In this document: positions 50,786-62,312 of the stretch, piece after piece
How positions within the stretch are numbered: position 1 is the first letter of the stretch
How the letters are laid out: each line of letters opens with the position of its first letter
From: Paenibacillus sp. J5C2022
Lineage (GTDB): Bacteria > Bacillota > Bacilli > Paenibacillales > Paenibacillaceae
Assembly: GCF_025567625.1 (NCBI RefSeq)
Contig: NZ_JAOQJC010000020.1
Coordinates: forward strand, 1-64,000
Reading direction: 5' to 3'
Length of the DNA stretch: 64,000 nucleotides
The notes under the pieces: model-generated
Told to the model about the DNA's origin: nothing
What the model saw: the letters and a program-made list of their open reading frames with translations, nothing else
Databases searched by the model: none
Translations under genes and position numbers: made by a program

Positions 50786-51817
50786 GTGTCCATACGATCG
50801 GTTATATTTATCGGGCTTGGGTTGCTGTTGTTGTATTTAATGTTTACTGTGGGATTGCCGTTCCTGCTGGCATTAATTATCGCCATCTTTTTGGAGCCGC
50901 TGAGCGGGCTGCTGATGAACAGATTTAAAATGAACCGGTTGGCTGCTTCAACGATTTCCAGTTCCCTGTTTACACTGGGCTTTCTCGGTCTGATCGTGCT
51001 GCTTGGGATTAAAATCGTTGCGGAACTGATTGCTTTCCTGGATCGCGTTCCGAAATATTTTACCGACGGCAATGATTTCATCGACAAGCTGATGGTGGAT
51101 GGAAGAAGCTTGTACCAGTCGCTTCCGCCGGACGCGGTTGCAACGATCGAAGACTTCCTGGTTGGCTTGACCAAGTATATCGAGCAGCTCATCGGTACGT
51201 TGTCCAAGACGCTTCTTGCCTTCGCCACCGGTCTGCCGAATATGTTCATCTTCTTTATCGTATTCCTTGTCGCGGTATACATGTTCAGCTTCAGTCTGAA
51301 TACGTTGAAGGCTTCCGTGCTGTCCCTGTTCGAGGAGAACTCCCGGCCGCAAGTGGATCAAGTGCTGGTTAATTTGCGCAAGTCGATTTTCGGCTTTCTG
51401 CGCTCGCAGTTTATTTTAAGCGCATTAACGTACATCATTTCATTCGTCGGCTTGCTTATTCTGGATATTAAATATCCGATGGCTATCGCCTTCCTTATCA
51501 TTATCGTGGACATCCTCCCGATATTGGGAACGGGGTCCGTTCTGGTGCCCTGGGGAAGTTATCTCATCATAACGGGCGACATGTTCACCGGCTTCGGCCT
51601 GATCGTGCTGTTCCTCGTCATAACCGTCTTCCGTCGCATTATCGAGCCTAAAATATTGGGCGATGCGGTAGGGATCGGCGCGTTGCCCGCCCTTATCAGC
51701 CTATATGTCGGCTTCAAGCTGGTGGGAGTTATCGGCGTATTTCTCGGCCCGCTGGTCGTCATTATCTACATAGCTGCGCGGCAGGCGGGGTTGTTCCAGA
51801 AGCGAATTCAGCTGTAG
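50786..51817 (+). CDS. ytvI: AI-2E family membrane protein, YtvI-like
   Basis: 343 aa. GTG start with AGAGGAGGG upstream. About seven to eight TM helices. The signature is PILGTGSVLVPWGSYLIITGD followed by RRIIEPKILGDAVGIGALPALISLYVG, typical of the AI-2E/UPF0118 family and of the sporulation-associated YtvI branch. Family members are transporters or channels of varied substrate, and the role of YtvI is unknown. The AI-2 label is historical and should not be read as function. Confidence 0.85.
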   Translation: MSIRSVIFIGLGLLLLYLMFTVGLPFLLALIIAIFLEPLSGLLMNRFKMNRLAASTISSSLFTLGFLGLIVLLGIKIVAELIAFLDRVPKYFTDGNDFIDKLMVDGRSLYQSLPPDAVATIEDFLVGLTKYIEQLIGTLSKTLLAFATGLPNMFIFFIVFLVAVYMFSFSLNTLKASVLSLFEENSRPQVDQVLVNLRKSIFGFLRSQFILSALTYIISFVGLLILDIKYPMAIAFLIIIVDILPILGTGSVLVPWGSYLIITGDMFTGFGLIVLFLVITVFRRIIEPKILGDAVGIGALPALISLYVGFKLVGVIGVFLGPLVVIIYIAARQAGLFQKRIQL

Positions 51818-51938
51818 CAGGCTTGCATGGAAGATGCCCGCTTGGCACATAACGCGAAGGAGCATGTATGGAACAGATCGGTGTTGCAGTGAACGCACGT
51901 CGGAAACTGGCATGTCAGGAAGAGGTGTCAGGAAGAGG

Positions 51939-51968
51939 TTGACAACAAGCGCCGTTCGGCGTTATAGT
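51939..51968 (+). promoter_or_regulatory. Sigma-A promoter of the thiamine operon
   Basis: -35 TTGACA (51939-51944), perfect; 18-bp spacer; -10 TATAGT (51963-51968), 5 of 6. The riboswitch starts 13 bp after the -10. The -35 box is immediately preceded by a perfect 13-bp tandem duplication, GTCAGGAAGAGGT at 51914-51926 and 51927-51939. Confidence 0.8.
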
Positions 51969-51981
51969 CTTACAAGGAAAT

Positions 51982-52068
51982 CCACTAGGGGCGCCGCGAG
52001 GCTGAGATAAAGCGCATTGCTTTGGTCCCTTTGAACCTGATCTGGGTCATGCCAGCGTAGGAAAGTGG
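51982..52068 (+). ncRNA. TPP riboswitch (THI element)
   Basis: P1 is CCACT/AGTGG. The conserved sensor helices GGGGCGCC..GGCTGAGA and ACCTGATCTGGGTCATGCCAGCG..GTAGGAAAG follow in the correct order for the thi-box aptamer that binds thiamine pyrophosphate. It precedes thiC by 240 nt. A terminator overlapping the thiC binding site provides the expression platform; ligand binding should turn the operon off. Confidence 0.95.
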
Positions 52069-52199
52069 GACAACGGCTATACGCCAATCGGCGTATGCCT
52101 TATACGTTTGCAGATGCGAATCTATGCGCCGTGCTCGACATGGCCGCACAAGCGCCGCCGAAATTCCGCCGTGAATCAAGCGTTTGTCCGCGGCATTGA

Positions 52200-55163
<2,964 letters not shown>

Positions 55164-55167
<4 letters not shown>

Positions 55168-56027
55168 GGGAGGGAGACTGGCGCGACTTCCGGCTCTATG
55201 CGATAACGGCCGAGAACAATCATCCCGGCAGGGATATGATCGCCGTCATGGAGCAGACGCTGATCGGGGGAGCCGATATCGTGCAGCTGCGCAACAAGAC
55301 GGGATCGGAGCGGCAAGTGCTGGAGCAGGCTATAGCGCTTAGGGAGCTGACTCGGGCGTACGGGGTTCCGCTTATCGTTAACGATTATCCTCATATCGCA
55401 TTGCAGGCGGATGCCGACGGTGTGCATCTGGGGCAAGAGGATATGACGGTGGCCGAGGCGAGAGCTCTGCTCGGTCCAGAGCGTATTATCGGGAAATCCA
55501 CCCATAACCTGGAACAAGCGCTGACGGCGGAAGCGGACGGAGCGGATTATATCGGCGTCGGCCCCGTCTTCCCGACGGATACGAAGCCGGGACGTCAAGC
55601 GGTGACGACCTCTTACGTTCGCGAGGCGGCAAGCCGAATAGCGATTCCATTCGTCGCGATCGGCGGGATTACGCTAAGTAATGTAGATGCGGTGTTGAAG
55701 GCGGGAGCGACCCGAATCTGCTCTGTATCCGCCATCGTCGGAAGCGACGACCCGGCTGCCGTATGCCGGGCGATGAAGGAGAAAATATTGACGGCCGATC
55801 AAGGCGCGGGTCCGGGATGCGATGGAAGTCTTGCGCTGAAGGTGAACGGCAAGATGGTCCATTCGTCGGCTTCGACGATGGAAGATCTCATAGAAGAGCT
55901 GGGTCAAGGGAACAAGCGGATCGTCGTGGAGCTGAACGGAAGCATTGTCGCTCGGGAGGCTTGGCGCGATACGGCGCTGTCGTCCGAAGCGGAGATCGAG
56001 CTGGTGCAATTTGTAGGTGGAGGGTAA
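55164..56027 (+). CDS. ThiE-ThiS fusion: thiamine-phosphate synthase + sulfur carrier
   Basis: 287 aa from ATG 55164 (GGAGGG upstream, overlapping the thiF stop). Residues ~8-210 are ThiE ([63 protein letters not shown]), which joins the pyrimidine and thiazole halves. After a short linker, residues ~223-287 are ThiS ([42 protein letters not shown]). The chain ends in Gly-Gly-Gly, so the thiocarboxylate-forming C-terminus is free. No separate thiS is seen in the operon. The fusion ties a synthase and its precursor's sulfur carrier in one polypeptide. Confidence 0.92.
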
Positions 56028-56032
56028 TGGCG

Positions 56033-56878
56033 ATGGGAATGGATGCTAATTGGGAAGAGGCGCCGCTGGTCATCGGCGGCAAGAAGCTGACCTCCAGATT
56101 TCTGCTGGGAACGGGGCGGTTCCCCAGTCCTGCTGTCATGCAGGCGGCACTTGACGCGTCAGGCGCGGAAGTGATCACATTCGCCGTCAGGCGAGTCGAT
56201 CTGGACAGTGTGGAGGAAGATTCCATCCTGCAGCATGTGATTCACAGGCCTTATCACTATCTGCCCAATACGTCCGGTGCGCGCACTGCGGAAGAAGCCG
56301 TCCGCATCGCCAGACTGGCGAGAGCGGCGGGGTTAGGCGATTGGATCAAGGTGGAGATCAGCGGCCATCCGCTTACGCTGCTGCCCGATCCGCTGGAGAC
56401 GCTGAGGGCAACTTCACGGCTGGCGGAGGAAGGCTTCACCGTACTGCCCTATACGTCGGACGACGTCATTCTGTGCAAGCGGCTGGAGGAAGCCGGCGCC
56501 GCCGCCGTCATGCCCGGGGCTTCACCGATCGGAACGGGGCTCGGACTGCTTAATCCGTACAATCTGTCCATGATCGTGGAAGAAGCGCAGGTTCCGGTTA
56601 TCGTGGACGCGGGAATCGGTTCGCCGAAGGATGCTGCGGAGGCGATGGAGCTTGGAGCTTCAGCCATCTTGGCGAATACGCCGGTGGCGAAGGCGAAGGA
56701 CCCTGTCGCGATGGCAAGAGCGTTCTCGCTGGCGATCGAAGCGGGCATGCTGGCACGCTATGCCGGACGCATACCGAAGAAGCGCTACGCATCGGCCAGC
56801 AGCGACGAAGCGGGCGCACTGTTCCGCCATGCGGATGAGTCGGCAGCTGCAAGCGGCGCAGCAGGCGGATTGGCATGA
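56033..56878 (+). CDS. thiG: Thiazole synthase ThiG
   Basis: 281 aa from ATG 56033, giving a 9-nt gap from GGAGG; ATG 56027 overlapping the previous stop is also in frame but only 3 nt from it. Motifs: [78 protein letters not shown]. The Schiff-base Lys is in WIKVE. A C-terminal Ala/Gly/Ser tail of ~25 residues exceeds the usual ~255-residue length. It makes the thiazole from DXP, glycine imine and ThiS-thiocarboxylate. Its stop overlaps thiO. Confidence 0.95.
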   Translation: MGMDANWEEAPLVIGGKKLTSRFLLGTGRFPSPAVMQAALDASGAEVITFAVRRVDLDSVEEDSILQHVIHRPYHYLPNTSGARTAEEAVRIARLARAAGLGDWIKVEISGHPLTLLPDPLETLRATSRLAEEGFTVLPYTSDDVILCKRLEEAGAAAVMPGASPIGTGLGLLNPYNLSMIVEEAQVPVIVDAGIGSPKDAAEAMELGASAILANTPVAKAKDPVAMARAFSLAIEAGMLARYAGRIPKKRYASASSDEAGALFRHADESAAASGAAGGLA

Positions 56879-58041
56879 CGGCTTCGGTCATTGTGCTCGG
56901 AGGAGGCATAATCGGGCTGTCTTGCGCATTCGAAGCCGCAAGGCGCCGCTACAAGGTAACCTTGCTGGAGCCGTATGTGCCCGGCGGGCAAGCGTCAGGT
57001 GCTGCAGCGGGCATGCTGGCCCCCTATTCCGAGAATACGGAGCAGCCGGACGACTTCTTCCGGCTGTGCGTGCGAAGCTTGCGCTTGTATCCCGATTGGG
57101 TGCGCGATGTGGAGCAATGCTCGGCGGCAGATGTGGAATGGGTGCGCAGCGGCAGTCTGAATGTGTTCCAGCATGAGGCGGACCTGCTTCCGTTGCAAGC
57201 CCGCATCCGGATGCACAATCAATGGGGAGCGGAGGCTGAGCTTGTGTCGGGGAGAGCCCTGCGGGAGCTGGAGCCCAAGCTGACGGACAAGGCGATCGCG
57301 GCGGTCTATACGCCGGAAGAAAGCCATGTGTACGCTCCCAAGCTGGTTGAAGCGCTGCTGAAGGCATGCCGTCGGCTTGGCGTCGACATTCGTCAAGACG
57401 CGGGAGAGCTGGAACGCTTGGAGCTTCATGATAGCGGAGGCGCAACCGTGAAGATGCGCCTGCTGGACAATGCGGTCGCATGCGACAAGCTTGTTGTCTG
57501 CTCCGGCGCCTGGTCCGGCCAGTATGAACGCTGGATCGGCATACGCATACCGATCCATCCCATACGCGGACAGATCTGTTCTTACGGAGGGACGATGCAA
57601 GATGTGCGTCATATCGTCATGTCTTCCCAGGCTTACTGGGTCGGCAAGCGGAACGATCGTATCATCTGCGGAGCGTCCGAGGATGTGGCGGGGTTCCGGA
57701 GCGATGTGACGGATAAGGGCATCAGCCGGCTTATTCGCAGCAGCGGGAGATGGTTCCCGCATTTGTCGCAGCAGCAGCCCTTGCATCGCTGGGCGGGCTT
57801 GCGGCCGGCGACGGTGGATGGCAGACCGCTGCTGGGTCCCGTCAGGGGCAACCGGGATGTCATTATGGCTGCCGGTCATTATCGCAACGGCATATTGCTT
57901 AGCCCTGTCACGGCGATGATCGTAGGGGATTTGCTGGACGGTCGGGAGAGTGAGTCGATAGCCGGATTTCTGCCGGAACGATTCACGGAGCGTGACAGCC
58001 GTCCGAACCAATCTGCGATGTCAACACATATACTGGGATGA
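56875..58041 (+). CDS. thiO: Glycine oxidase ThiO
   Basis: 388 aa; ATG 56875 overlaps the thiG stop (ATGA). FAD-binding [16 protein letters not shown] at the N-terminus, [16 protein letters not shown], a central substrate domain, and C-terminal [17 protein letters not shown] with [13 protein letters not shown]. It oxidises glycine to the dehydroglycine that ThiG needs in aerobic Bacilli. Last gene of the operon; a 41-bp gap follows. Confidence 0.92.
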   Translation: MTASVIVLGGGIIGLSCAFEAARRRYKVTLLEPYVPGGQASGAAAGMLAPYSENTEQPDDFFRLCVRSLRLYPDWVRDVEQCSAADVEWVRSGSLNVFQHEADLLPLQARIRMHNQWGAEAELVSGRALRELEPKLTDKAIAAVYTPEESHVYAPKLVEALLKACRRLGVDIRQDAGELERLELHDSGGATVKMRLLDNAVACDKLVVCSGAWSGQYERWIGIRIPIHPIRGQICSYGGTMQDVRHIVMSSQAYWVGKRNDRIICGASEDVAGFRSDVTDKGISRLIRSSGRWFPHLSQQQPLHRWAGLRPATVDGRPLLGPVRGNRDVIMAAGHYRNGILLSPVTAMIVGDLLDGRESESIAGFLPERFTERDSRPNQSAMSTHILG

Positions 58042-58082
58042 TAATACAACCTGTAGAAATTTGACTCGCAGGAGGGAAGAGC

Positions 58083-58820
58083 ATGATTGCGGATATTCCG
58101 AACGAGGAGCTGCTGGACAAGGATGAAGTCATTGCCCGCATAAGAGCGGCAGTTGCGGACAAGCGGCCGTTCGCTCTCGTCCGGATCGGGGATGGAGAGA
58201 ACTTTGTTCTATCGCAGGATTCCGTCTATACAATGGAGCAGGTATTGCATCAGACATGGGTGAAGGAAGCCAACAAGGGCAGGAAAGGGGTCAAGCTTCC
58301 CAATATCGAGATTCGCGACCGGATGGTGGAGGCGATTAAAGAAGCCGATATTGTCGGCGTGCTGACGAATGGGGACCGTACCATAATGGCTCATCACAGT
58401 CATAAGCGGGTGATGACGAATCAGATATTCAACTATTTCAAGTTGAAGCCCGATTATCTGTGCAGTGCGATCGTCAATCGGGATTTTATCCGGTATAGTC
58501 CGTTCTGGGATATGCTTCATGAGGAAGGAGCGCGACTCGCGCTAGTGTCCAGATGGGCAGGAGGCATGAAGCAGCGCTTGATCAGGCCGCCTTACAATCT
58601 GAACGTGGCATTCACATTGCCCTTCGAACGGTACGAGATGATGGAAGAGACGCTAGCCATTCTGGAGGAACGCAAGAATACGTACGATGTCGTGTTATGC
58701 TCCTGCGGGGTTAACGCAGTCGTGCTGTCGCATCAGATTGCGAAGCGGATCGGCAAGATAGGCATCGACTTCGGCATCGGCACGCAGATCATTTCTTCGG
58801 TTCCTATTAACAAGCCATAG
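58083..58820 (+). CDS. GT-D-fold glycosyltransferase
   Basis: 245 aa; ATG with CAGGAGGGAAGAG upstream. The motif FALVRIGDGEN (Asp37, Glu39) is the DxE site of the GT-D glycosyltransferase fold (DUF1792 type). Further blocks are GVLTNGDRT, SPFWDML and VVLCSCGVNAVVLSHQIAKRIGKIGIDFGIGTQ. No TM or signal, so cytosolic. Acceptor and donor are unknown; characterised relatives glycosylate serine-rich repeat proteins. No such target is nearby, though sugar-nucleotide genes begin 2 kb downstream. Possibly read through from thiO. Confidence 0.8.
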   Translation: MIADIPNEELLDKDEVIARIRAAVADKRPFALVRIGDGENFVLSQDSVYTMEQVLHQTWVKEANKGRKGVKLPNIEIRDRMVEAIKEADIVGVLTNGDRTIMAHHSHKRVMTNQIFNYFKLKPDYLCSAIVNRDFIRYSPFWDMLHEEGARLALVSRWAGGMKQRLIRPPYNLNVAFTLPFERYEMMEETLAILEERKNTYDVVLCSCGVNAVVLSHQIAKRIGKIGIDFGIGTQIISSVPINKP

Positions 58821-58827
58821 CGGCATG

Positions 58828-58869
58828 GGGCTGTCCTTGAGGTCGACATATGACCTTGCAGGACAGCCC
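58828..58869. terminator. Hairpin between the GT-D gene and fabH
   Basis: GGGCTGTCCT (58828-58837) pairs perfectly with AGGACAGCCC (58860-58869), with inner AGGTC/GACCT. It lies in the gap between convergent genes, but the T-run is poor on both strands. Confidence 0.6.
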
Positions 58870-58880
58870 TTCGCCATGTG

Positions 58881-59885
58881 TCAGAGCGACCATCTTACGA
58901 TGACGCCCGCTTGGGTCAACCCGCCCCCGAAGCCGTGCATCAGCACGATATCTCCCTTCTTCAGCTTCCCGGATCGTACAGCATCGTCGACGGCCAGCGG
59001 GATGGATGCGGCGGACGTATTGCCGTATCGGGCGATGCTGGACAAGGCCTGCTCCTCCGTGAATCCGACCCGTTCCGCCAAAGCTTCAATAATGCGCGCA
59101 TTGGCATTGTGCGGAGCGAACCAGCTGATCTCTCCGGGGCTAAGCCCGCTTTCTTCCAATAACGTCTTAATGCCTTCCGATACATGGCTGACGGCCCAGC
59201 GGTACACTTCTCTGCCGTTCTGCACCAGCTTGCCGTTCGGTATAATTTCATGCTCCCCTATATAGGCTGCCCCATTGCTCAGGTAGACATGATGGCCGCC
59301 GGAGCCGTCCGTGCTGGAATAGGAAGACCATATATCCCCGTCTTCATTCCCGGAGTGCTCCAGCAATACCGCCCCCGCTCCATCGCCGAACAGGATGCAG
59401 GTCGTCCGGTCGGTGTAGTCGGTAATGCGCGAGAGAGCGTCGGCTCCAACGACGAGTACTTTGCGGTGTATGCCGGTCAACAGCAGCGCGTTCGCCAGCT
59501 GCAGGCCTGCGGTGAATCCCGCGCATGCCGCCTGGAGATCGACGCTGCCGCACGCCTTAGCGCCGATGTAGCCGCATACTCTCGCAGCCATGCTGGGGAA
59601 TACTGTATCGGGAGTGGAGGTGGCGACGATCACATAATCGGCATCGTGAAGCTGCGTGCCGTAGCGGCTTGTCATGTTGTCAATTGCACGGAAGATCAAG
59701 TCGCTCGTATACTCGTTTTCCGCGGCTATTCTTCGCTCGTGAATGCCTGTGCGCTGAACGATCCATTCGTGTGACGTGTCCACCATCTTCTCCAGATCTT
59801 CATTGGTCAATATTCGGCTTGGTACATAGCTTCCGATTGCAGTTATCGCCGCTTGCGATTTTACTCTGTGGGCAGGTGCTGTCAT
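58881..59885 (-). CDS. fabH: Beta-ketoacyl-ACP synthase III
   Basis: 334 aa from ATG 59885, with AAAGGA ~13 nt upstream; an in-frame GTG at 59897 is too close to that site. Catalytic triad: Cys in DLQAACAGFTAG, His in WFAPHNANARI, Asn in RYGNTSAASIP. The C-terminus ILMHGFGGGLTQAG is typical. It condenses acyl-CoA with malonyl-ACP to start fatty-acid synthesis. Monocistronic, with a FapR-type operator between promoter and start, as known for FapR-controlled fabH genes of Bacillus. Confidence 0.95.
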   Translation of the reverse strand: MTAPAHRVKSQAAITAIGSYVPSRILTNEDLEKMVDTSHEWIVQRTGIHERRIAAENEYTSDLIFRAIDNMTSRYGTQLHDADYVIVATSTPDTVFPSMAARVCGYIGAKACGSVDLQAACAGFTAGLQLANALLLTGIHRKVLVVGADALSRITDYTDRTTCILFGDGAGAVLLEHSGNEDGDIWSSYSSTDGSGGHHVYLSNGAAYIGEHEIIPNGKLVQNGREVYRWAVSHVSEGIKTLLEESGLSPGEISWFAPHNANARIIEALAERVGFTEEQALSSIARYGNTSAASIPLAVDDAVRSGKLKKGDIVLMHGFGGGLTQAGVIVRWSL

Positions 59886-59912
59886 CGAGAAGAGCACATC
59901 CTTTCGTTCGTT

Positions 59913-59931
59913 ATTAGTACCTGATACTAAT
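59913..59931 (-). promoter_or_regulatory. FapR-type operator
   Basis: A perfect inverted repeat, ATTAGTA-CCTGA-TACTAAT. This agrees with the known FapR recognition sequence (ATTAGTACC..TACTAAT type). It lies 14 bp downstream of the fabH -10 box, where bound repressor would block transcription until released by malonyl-CoA. A further partial half (TTGGTATCAAC) lies beside it. Confidence 0.85.
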
Positions 59932-59944
59932 AGTTGATACCAAT

Positions 59945-59974
59945 ACTATAAGAGGAATAACTGGCAATTGTCAA
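59945..59974 (-). promoter_or_regulatory. Sigma-A promoter of fabH
   Basis: Minus strand: -35 TTGACA (59974-59969), perfect; 18-bp spacer; -10 TATAGT (59950-59945), 5 of 6. The FapR-type repeat follows immediately downstream. Confidence 0.75.
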
Positions 59975-60051
59975 TAGCAAGAATAGCGATTGTCATTGCG
60001 GCACACGATAATGATGAGTAATCATTGAGCATCAGGAATGGAGGTTCTGAA

Positions 60052-60768
60052 ATGCGCAATACATGGAAAGCATTATCAGCAGGAGTTGCAATAAGTATTC
60101 TGCTTAGCGGGTGTATGTCTAATGTAGGGGATCTCGGCAGGAAAAATATTCGTACAAATCAATTGAAATTCGATGCTAACGGCAACATAATCCGGGACAA
60201 GCGATTCGCCAACGACGGCATGAATGAGATGAACCGAATTAACGGGCGGATGCAGATGAATAATAATCTGGTGGGATCTCATAAAAATTATCGCTTGGAA
60301 ATGAGTCAGTCCATTGGGGATAAAATAAGGGGAATTGTAGAAGTGAAATCGGCGTATGTCATGCTTGCCGACAACAATGCCTATGTAGCCTTGTCACTGG
60401 CCGATCGGTCGGGAGAGCTAAAGGGACTGAGCCGCTCCGAGATGGGCAAGATGGACCGGGATCGGATCGTTGAAAGCCGTCGAATAAGCAGCTTGTCGAC
60501 AGCCGAGGAGATGCTGACGCCGGAATTGATGTACAAAGTCAAGTCGGTGGTGAAAGAGAACAGGCCGGCCGTGGAGCATGTGTATGTATCCGCCAATCCG
60601 GAATTCGTGGGACGTATGACAGCGTACTTCAACGATGTCCAACTGGGTCAGCCGGTGCAGAAGTATATCGCCGAGTTCAACGCCATGGCCGAGCGAGTGT
60701 TCCCGGTGGCGGTAGATGACGAGATGACAAGCGACAAGACGAAGAGCAAAGGCAGATTGTTGGATTAG
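60052..60768 (+). CDS. YhcN/YlaJ-family sporulation lipoprotein
   Basis: 238 aa from ATG 60052 with GGAGGT 6-7 nt upstream. Signal peptide with lipobox LLSGC. The YhcN/YlaJ-type core includes VEVKSAYVMLADNNAYVALSL and VEHVYVSANPEFVGRMTAYF. The family comprises spore-membrane lipoproteins of unclear role. The N-terminal part after the lipobox is Asn/Met-rich and unconserved. Monocistronic, with its own terminator. Confidence 0.82.
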   Translation: MRNTWKALSAGVAISILLSGCMSNVGDLGRKNIRTNQLKFDANGNIIRDKRFANDGMNEMNRINGRMQMNNNLVGSHKNYRLEMSQSIGDKIRGIVEVKSAYVMLADNNAYVALSLADRSGELKGLSRSEMGKMDRDRIVESRRISSLSTAEEMLTPELMYKVKSVVKENRPAVEHVYVSANPEFVGRMTAYFNDVQLGQPVQKYIAEFNAMAERVFPVAVDDEMTSDKTKSKGRLLD

Positions 60769-60803
60769 AAGAAGCGTCTATATCTCGCAACCATGCAAGA
60801 ACG

Positions 60804-60843
60804 GAGCTCCTGGAGCGGCTAAGGCCGAACCGGGAGCTCTTTC
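60804..60843 (+). terminator. Terminator of the sporulation lipoprotein gene
   Basis: GAGCTCC (60804-60810) pairs with GGAGCTC (60833-60839), with an inner CGGC/GCCG stem. TTTCC follows. It lies 36 bp past the stop. Confidence 0.75.
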
Positions 60844-60955
60844 CATTGTCACGTATAATTCCATGCTCAATCGTCCATTCCAATGCGCTTGTCTCGTCAT
60901 ATAGTATTCTAGCTATTGGCAAAATTGGCTGGAAAGAAGGCGAGGTAGAGAGACG

Positions 60956-62269
60956 ATGGATATTGAACAAGCAATAAGGGATTCGGAGGACCAGCGGACG
61001 GTAGCGATATTGGGATTGGGTTATGTCGGCTTGCCTCTGGCCTTGCTATTCGTGAAGTCGGGCTTTCGCGTGCTGGGCATTGATCCCGATACAGGCAAGA
61101 TCGACAAGCTGCATAAAGGCATCAGCTACATTCATGAGATTGAGGACGAGACGGTGAAGGAAGCGATGAGCAGCCATCGATTTCTCCCTACTGCTCAATA
61201 TAGCGCAATAGAGGCCGCGGAAGCCGTTATCATCTGCGTGCCTACGCCGCTTACGCCTTATGGAACACCGGATCTCAGCTATCTGACAGGTGCGATTGCG
61301 ATGCTCGTTCCGGAGATGAAGCGGGGTCTGCTAATTGTGCTGGAGAGCTCTACTTATCCCGGGACGACGCGGGAGGTGCTGCTGCCGATGATGAGCAAGC
61401 GTGGACTGAAGGCGGGGAGCGACTATTATGCCGCCTACTCTCCGGAACGGGTAGACCCCGGCAATAAGCAATATCCTCTGGAGAAAATACCGAAGATTGT
61501 AAGCGGAGTGACCGAGCGGTGCCTGAAGAAAGTATCGGAGTTGTACGGCAGCGTCTTCCCTTCGATCCACCCCGTATCCAGCACGGATGCCGCCGAGATG
61601 GCGAAAATACTGGAAAATACGTACCGGCTTGTCAACATTTCGTTCATCAATGAAATGGCAATGCTCTGTGACCGGCTTGATCTTGATATATGGGAAGTGA
61701 TCGAGGCGGCGGGCACGAAGCCGTTCGGCTTCCAGAAGTTCTCCCCCGGTCCCGGCATCGGCGGCCACTGTATTCCCGTGGACCCCTCCTACTTGCTGTG
61801 GAAAGTGAAGCAGCACGAAATGAATTCCGAATTCATTCAGTTGTCCAATGCGGTCAATCACCGGATGCCTCATTATATTGTGCAGCAGCTGAAGCAAGCC
61901 TTGTCTCCGAAAACCTACTTGAGCGCCAATATTATGGTGTATGGGGTGGCGTACAAGAAGGATATTGCCGATTGCCGCGAGTCCGCCGCTATCGACCTAA
62001 TCGAGCTGCTTCGTCTCGAGGGGGCCAATGTCTATTATCACGACCCGTTCGTGCCGGATATCACCGTCAGTTCGACGACGCTTCGCAGCATCGAGCTTAC
62101 CGAAGCCCATGTGAGAGAGATGGATGCCGTCGTGATCGCCACGGATCACAGCAATATTCCGCTGGAACTGCTGATGGAGCATGCCGTACTGCTGTACGAT
62201 ACCCGGAATGTAACGAAAGGCATGGCGGCCCGCACAGGCCTCATTCGTCTGGGAGCCGGCAGGACTTGA
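60956..62269 (+). CDS. UDP-sugar 6-dehydrogenase (UDP-GlcNAc/ManNAc type)
   Basis: 437 aa; ATG with GGCGAGG upstream. NAD-binding GLGYVGLPLALLFVKSGF, central YSPERVDPGNKQ, catalytic Cys in GPGIGGHCIPVDPSYL, C-terminal GVAYKKDIADCRESAAIDLI. The VDPGNK and IPVDPSY patterns fit the branch oxidising UDP-N-acetyl-hexosamines (WbpA/WecC-like) and not the UDP-glucose branch, but specificity is inferred. First gene of a nucleotide-sugar cluster cut off by the window edge. Confidence 0.88.
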   Translation: MDIEQAIRDSEDQRTVAILGLGYVGLPLALLFVKSGFRVLGIDPDTGKIDKLHKGISYIHEIEDETVKEAMSSHRFLPTAQYSAIEAAEAVIICVPTPLTPYGTPDLSYLTGAIAMLVPEMKRGLLIVLESSTYPGTTREVLLPMMSKRGLKAGSDYYAAYSPERVDPGNKQYPLEKIPKIVSGVTERCLKKVSELYGSVFPSIHPVSSTDAAEMAKILENTYRLVNISFINEMAMLCDRLDLDIWEVIEAAGTKPFGFQKFSPGPGIGGHCIPVDPSYLLWKVKQHEMNSEFIQLSNAVNHRMPHYIVQQLKQALSPKTYLSANIMVYGVAYKKDIADCRESAAIDLIELLRLEGANVYYHDPFVPDITVSSTTLRSIELTEAHVREMDAVVIATDHSNIPLELLMEHAVLLYDTRNVTKGMAARTGLIRLGAGRT

Positions 62270-62312
62270 GCAAGTACAGCTGTACAAGGTAATAGGAAAG
62301 GAGACGGAACAG

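Noticed and set aside
50786..51817. Autoinducer-2 exporter
   Set aside because: The AI-2E family name suggests this, but the sequence is of the YtvI sporulation branch and there is no quorum-sensing gene nearby.
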